This document shows, piece after piece, positions 60,701 to 64,000 of a DNA stretch of 64,000 bases (positions within the stretch are counted from its first letter, which is position 1; every line of letters starts with the position of its first letter). A program made the position numbers and the translations under genes. This DNA comes from Saururus chinensis. Taxonomy: Eukaryota; Streptophyta; Magnoliopsida; Piperales; Saururaceae. The notes under the pieces are model-generated. The model searched no databases, was not told the origin of the DNA, and was given only the letters and a program-made list of their open reading frames with translations. Location of the stretch: positions 34,948,668-35,012,667 of the forward strand of contig CP141145.1 of the NCBI GenBank assembly GCA_035235625.1. Reading direction: 5' to 3'.

Positions 60701-63504
60701 TTTAGATTGAGAGATTAGGCACCCTTAAATGGGGTAGACTTGGATTCAGTATTTTGAAGGTAAGTCTCCAGGAAGATGATTATTCTTTTATCCCTTTCCC
60801 CTCAGTTAACAATTAAATTGCGACCTTATAATAAGAACATGAAATTTTAAGGATAAGTGGTTATCTCCCTCTTTAGAGTTTTTTTTTTCTACTTGAAGGA
60901 TTTATTCATATGACATGTAGTTTAAATTATGTAGGATGGCAGGATGATTCTTCCTGTGTCAACAATTTCTGTATGTAGATTGCTTATTTGGGTGAGGTGG
61001 GAATTCTAGAGACTACCTTGGTAATAGATTGTGAAGCATTACCAGTATCTAAGTTTTAGTAGTGAAATCGGGCCAGATATGAACTGCATACCATGGAGAT
61101 CCGGAGTTGAATTCTGTTTCAAATACGGAATCAGATTCGCATCAATCTGGTTAAATTAAAATACAGAATATTTATATTTAAATATACCTCATGTACATCA
61201 AATAATCTAATTATAAAATCTAGAATGCATATGGGCTTCTGGATACGAATTGGAGCGAGACCTGTTTGTAATACAGGCCAAATTTGGTGAACTCGATGTG
61301 GACCAGAACACTTGGATCCGGGTCAGAATCCAGTCATCCAAGCCCCTAGCCTTGTGAAGATGTCCAGTGCAATGTGCTTGGATTGTTGTTCTGACCATTG
61401 TAGGTGCTATTGTTTAAAATGTGAAGGACCCAAACAAATTATTTGCCTCAGCAATAAGATTATGGTAAATTGTGTTATCATTGCATCTGTGAGAGGACAA
61501 AGATTCATGGTAGAACTTTTCATCATCTTGGCCATACAGGCTCTATGCAGAACCCTCTTAGCCATGCATGATTGAGATCAAGCATAAATGACTTGTAGAT
61601 TTTATTTGCTGCACTGAGTGATATAGACTGCATTTGCTGCTGCTTTCTGTTGCTCAAGTGCCAAGTGCTGGTAGCACCCTTGATAAAAATGTAATGATCA
61701 CATGTGTTGTCATTTAAATATTGCAGTACTTTGCAACAACTTGGTTTTCAGTCATTAAAATATCACAGGTTATAAACATTTTTTATATATTTATTAACGG
61801 CCATTTAATCTTCTTGGAAGACCAGGATATGCCTTATTGATAGGGCTGTCAATGTGGGGCTGATAAAACCCACCTCCTAGCACATTACCCAAATTTCTGG
61901 ATGATGCAAGGTGGCTGGGAGCCTGGGACAGGGGTCAAATGCAAGGCAGGGTTGGGTTGATGCTGGGGGTTGAGTAGTTAATTGAGATGCTAAAAGTAGC
62001 ATATTTATAGCTGTAGCGTACATAGGCCATGAAAATTTTCTAGCTTGGTCAGCATCTCATTTCTACCTCTTTTTTGGCTAAAATTGATTACAAAGAGGAA
62101 AAAATAAAAAAAATGAGGAAGTTCTAGTGACATTATTGACTTTCGTATAATACTTAGGTTATTATATAACATTATAAGAATGCTATATGTCCATGTAAGC
62201 CTTTTTTAGCTGTTTTATAGATGAAAAAGCTGGTTTTAATATCTTTTATGTATTTGCAGATTTGTAAATAGCACTCCAACTCCAAAAAATGAAGTTTTTT
62301 AAGTTTTTATGATATTGCTGAAAGTTAATCACGTGTCTCTGTACTTTCTATGTGACATGTTGTTTGGTGATGACAGTGAAATGGGTGCACACTTCTCACC
62401 ATGTGGGAAATTTTTAGCTGTTTGTGTTGCTTGTGTTCTGCCTCACGTGGAAGCTGATACTGGATTAAGTACACAGACACAACAAGATCTTAGTGGAGCA
62501 ACTGCTACTTCACCTACAAGGCATCCAATTTCAGCCCATCAAATCATATATGAGCTTCGCATTTACTCCCTTGAAGAGGCAACGTAGTGTTCTCAGTCTC
62601 TCCTCTATTTAAATGAATTCAAACTGTTTTTTTATTTATGATTAACAAGGCTCATAATTGTGTCATTGTTAATTCTTTATTTTCTGTAAATAGCTTTGGA
62701 TCTGTTCTTTCTTCGAGGGCGATTAGAGCTGCTCATTGTTTGACTTCCATCCAGGTTCTTTGATCTTATTCTAGCATGTCATGTTTCTTTCATGTTTGCA
62801 TTTTTTTCTTCCAATACAAGCTAAACTGCTTGGACATCTTGATTATTCGCTATGATAATGGAGCCACAACCCAACAAGATTGTTATAATGTATCTATTTC
62901 TATGTGTATATAATTTTAATACTTCGTAGGTGCCCTAGTTCAGAGCTTGTCTCAAATTCATGATAAGTGGATGACGCTATATTACATTTGGTGCTTTATT
63001 TGCAGTTTTCACCAACTTCTGAACACATATTATTGTCATATGGGCGTCGACATATTTCTCTATTGAGAAGCATTGTTGTTGATGGGGAGACAACAATACC
63101 AATATACACGATTTTGGAGGTAAGTTCTTCTTCTATGCTGATCTTAGAAATGTGATGATTTTTTATAAGCTATAAATTTTATCTGTCATGTGATTTCCAG
63201 GTTTATAGGGTTTCAGACATGGAACTTATAAGAGTTCTGCCTAGCGCAGAGGATGAGGTTAATGTTGCGTGCTTTCATCCTTTGGTCGGGGAAGGTCTTG
63301 TTTATGGAACCAAGGTTAGACAGAAGAATATGGAAAGCAATTTAACAAAAGATTGCCCACTTCTATTTGTTAATTTTGCAATATCATATTTTGCAGGAAG
63401 GTAAGCTTAGAATTTTACAGCATGATGGCTCTCATGGCTCAAATTCTACAAGCCCATACTCCTTCCTTGAGGAAAACATGCTTGAGGTGGTATTATTTCC
63501 GTGA
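57711..63504 (+). CDS. AMBRA1-like split WD40 protein (3' end uncertain)
   Basis: The coding start is ATG at 57711 (MTQTWADDVNVPSTSASNSP), 24 bases into an exon that opens at 57687; untranslated leader exons probably begin near 56.6-56.9 kb. Coding exons placed from GT/AG and frame: 57711-57829, 57936-58091, 58182-58298, 58426-58510, 58721-58829, 58934-59001, 59128-59253, 59527-60665, 62377-62583, 62694-62754, 63006-63119, 63201-63314 and 63397-63486, giving 835 codons. WD40 repeats lie at about residues 110-257 (AAAFSPDGKNLAS, HTVKIIDCQTG, DHEVRLWD). A long Ser-rich, probably disordered segment covers about 290-590, and more WD-like repeats follow 640 (GAHFSPCGKFLAVC, FSPTSEHILLSYG). This split layout fits AMBRA1, a substrate receptor for DDB1-CUL4 ubiquitin ligases linked to autophagy; the plant role is inferred. 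The final exon either reads on to TGA at 63502-63504 or splices to an exon outside the window. Confidence 0.82.
60666..62376 (+). other. Large intron of the AMBRA1-like gene
   Basis: At 1.7 kb this is the longest intron of the gene; others are mostly 70-350 bp. It contains no coding segment. GGGCTGTCAATGTGGGGCTG near 61843 resembles one end of a hAT-type MITE, but no partner end was found. Confidence 0.6.
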
Positions 63505-64000
63505 TAAACTGTTCTTACTTTGTAGACAGGTGCTTGGGTTTAGATTTTAACAAATATGTGTGCATCTTGGCGCATGGGTACATGTGTGTTAGGGTACAAG
63601 CCTTATGTGCGAGATAATTTTCTTTCAGCCAAACCATAATTTTCATGGCGATACACTGTTTTTTCCCTTTCAAGAGTGTTATTAATATTAAGGGATGGAG
63701 TGTCATGCTAGCTTTCCTTCACAAATCACAAAGAGGAATAAATTTTTACTAGTTTGGGTATACTTGGATTTGTTGAGGGCTTTGCATCATTAAGGGCATG
63801 GATACACCTAATTTAAATTAGAAGGCCCGTGGCTGATACTTGAGAGTGTTTTGCATAGTTGTAAATATTCTTTTTTGGTGGGATTGCCCTGCCAAATAGC
63901 ATCTTTGTAGCACGGATCTGATGTTTTCCGAAATGCATTAGTATATATGATTTATTTTTGCTTGTGAATCCTTCTCTGATGTCTGCGCTTGTTTAGTTGC

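Noticed and set aside
61843-61990. hAT MITE in the large intron of the AMBRA1-like gene
   Set aside because: GGGCTGTCAATG resembles a MITE end, but no partner end or 8-bp duplication was found.

Overview
This is nuclear DNA from a flowering plant, probably not a grass. The evidence is two plant-type host genes with many short introns, plant chromoviral LTR retrotransposons primed with a tRNA-Met-like site (TGGTATCGGAGC), a hAT-type MITE, and a chloroplast-targeted protease gene. No bacterial operons, rRNA, tRNA or CRISPR were seen. The species cannot be named from the window alone.

Positions 1-22634 are a nest of Ty3/gypsy fossils. A Reina-like element (B, minus strand, 3959-22634) holds two later insertions of one Tekay-like family with 3.4 kb LTRs. 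One is a two-LTR copy (A, plus strand, 5186-15763, duplication CCTCA). The other is a solo LTR (minus strand, 18956-22080, duplication CCAGA). A third LTR of that family runs off the left edge (1-3277), followed by an unrelated integrase piece. From 22635 to 27447 lies AT-rich intergenic DNA with a 300-bp hAT MITE and an old 1.7 kb solo LTR. A second Reina-like element (C, minus strand, 27448-40456, duplication CAACA, two 340-bp LTRs) is split by two solo-LTR-like insertions of 5.2 kb (duplication GATCC) and 2.4 kb (duplication AAAGT).

From 40791 to 42295 there is a 1.5 kb DNA transposon with ~300-bp inverted ends full of small palindromes. It stops about 250 bp before the start codon of a complete 13-exon gene (42549-46303) for a 534-residue C-terminal processing protease of the thylakoid lumen (CTPA2 type), which matures the D1 protein of photosystem II. 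After an intergenic stretch, a trinucleotide-rich minisatellite is split by a 5.4 kb compound solo LTR of the Tekay-like family (47808-53232). A palindrome-rich GTATCGATAC repeat lies at 53856-54800. From about 56.6 kb to beyond the window is a second host gene, for an AMBRA1-like split WD40 protein, with at least 13 coding exons and 835 codons visible.

The two host genes are on the plus strand and unrelated in function as far as can be seen. About two thirds of the window is retrotransposon. By-eye LTR comparison gives an order of events: element C (14 differences in 340 bp) is older than element A (about 25 in 3.4 kb), and the compound LTR at 47.8-53.2 kb and the 25.6-27.3 kb solo LTR look older still. 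All exon joints were placed by hand from GT/AG signals, reading frame and remembered family sequences; no search was run.
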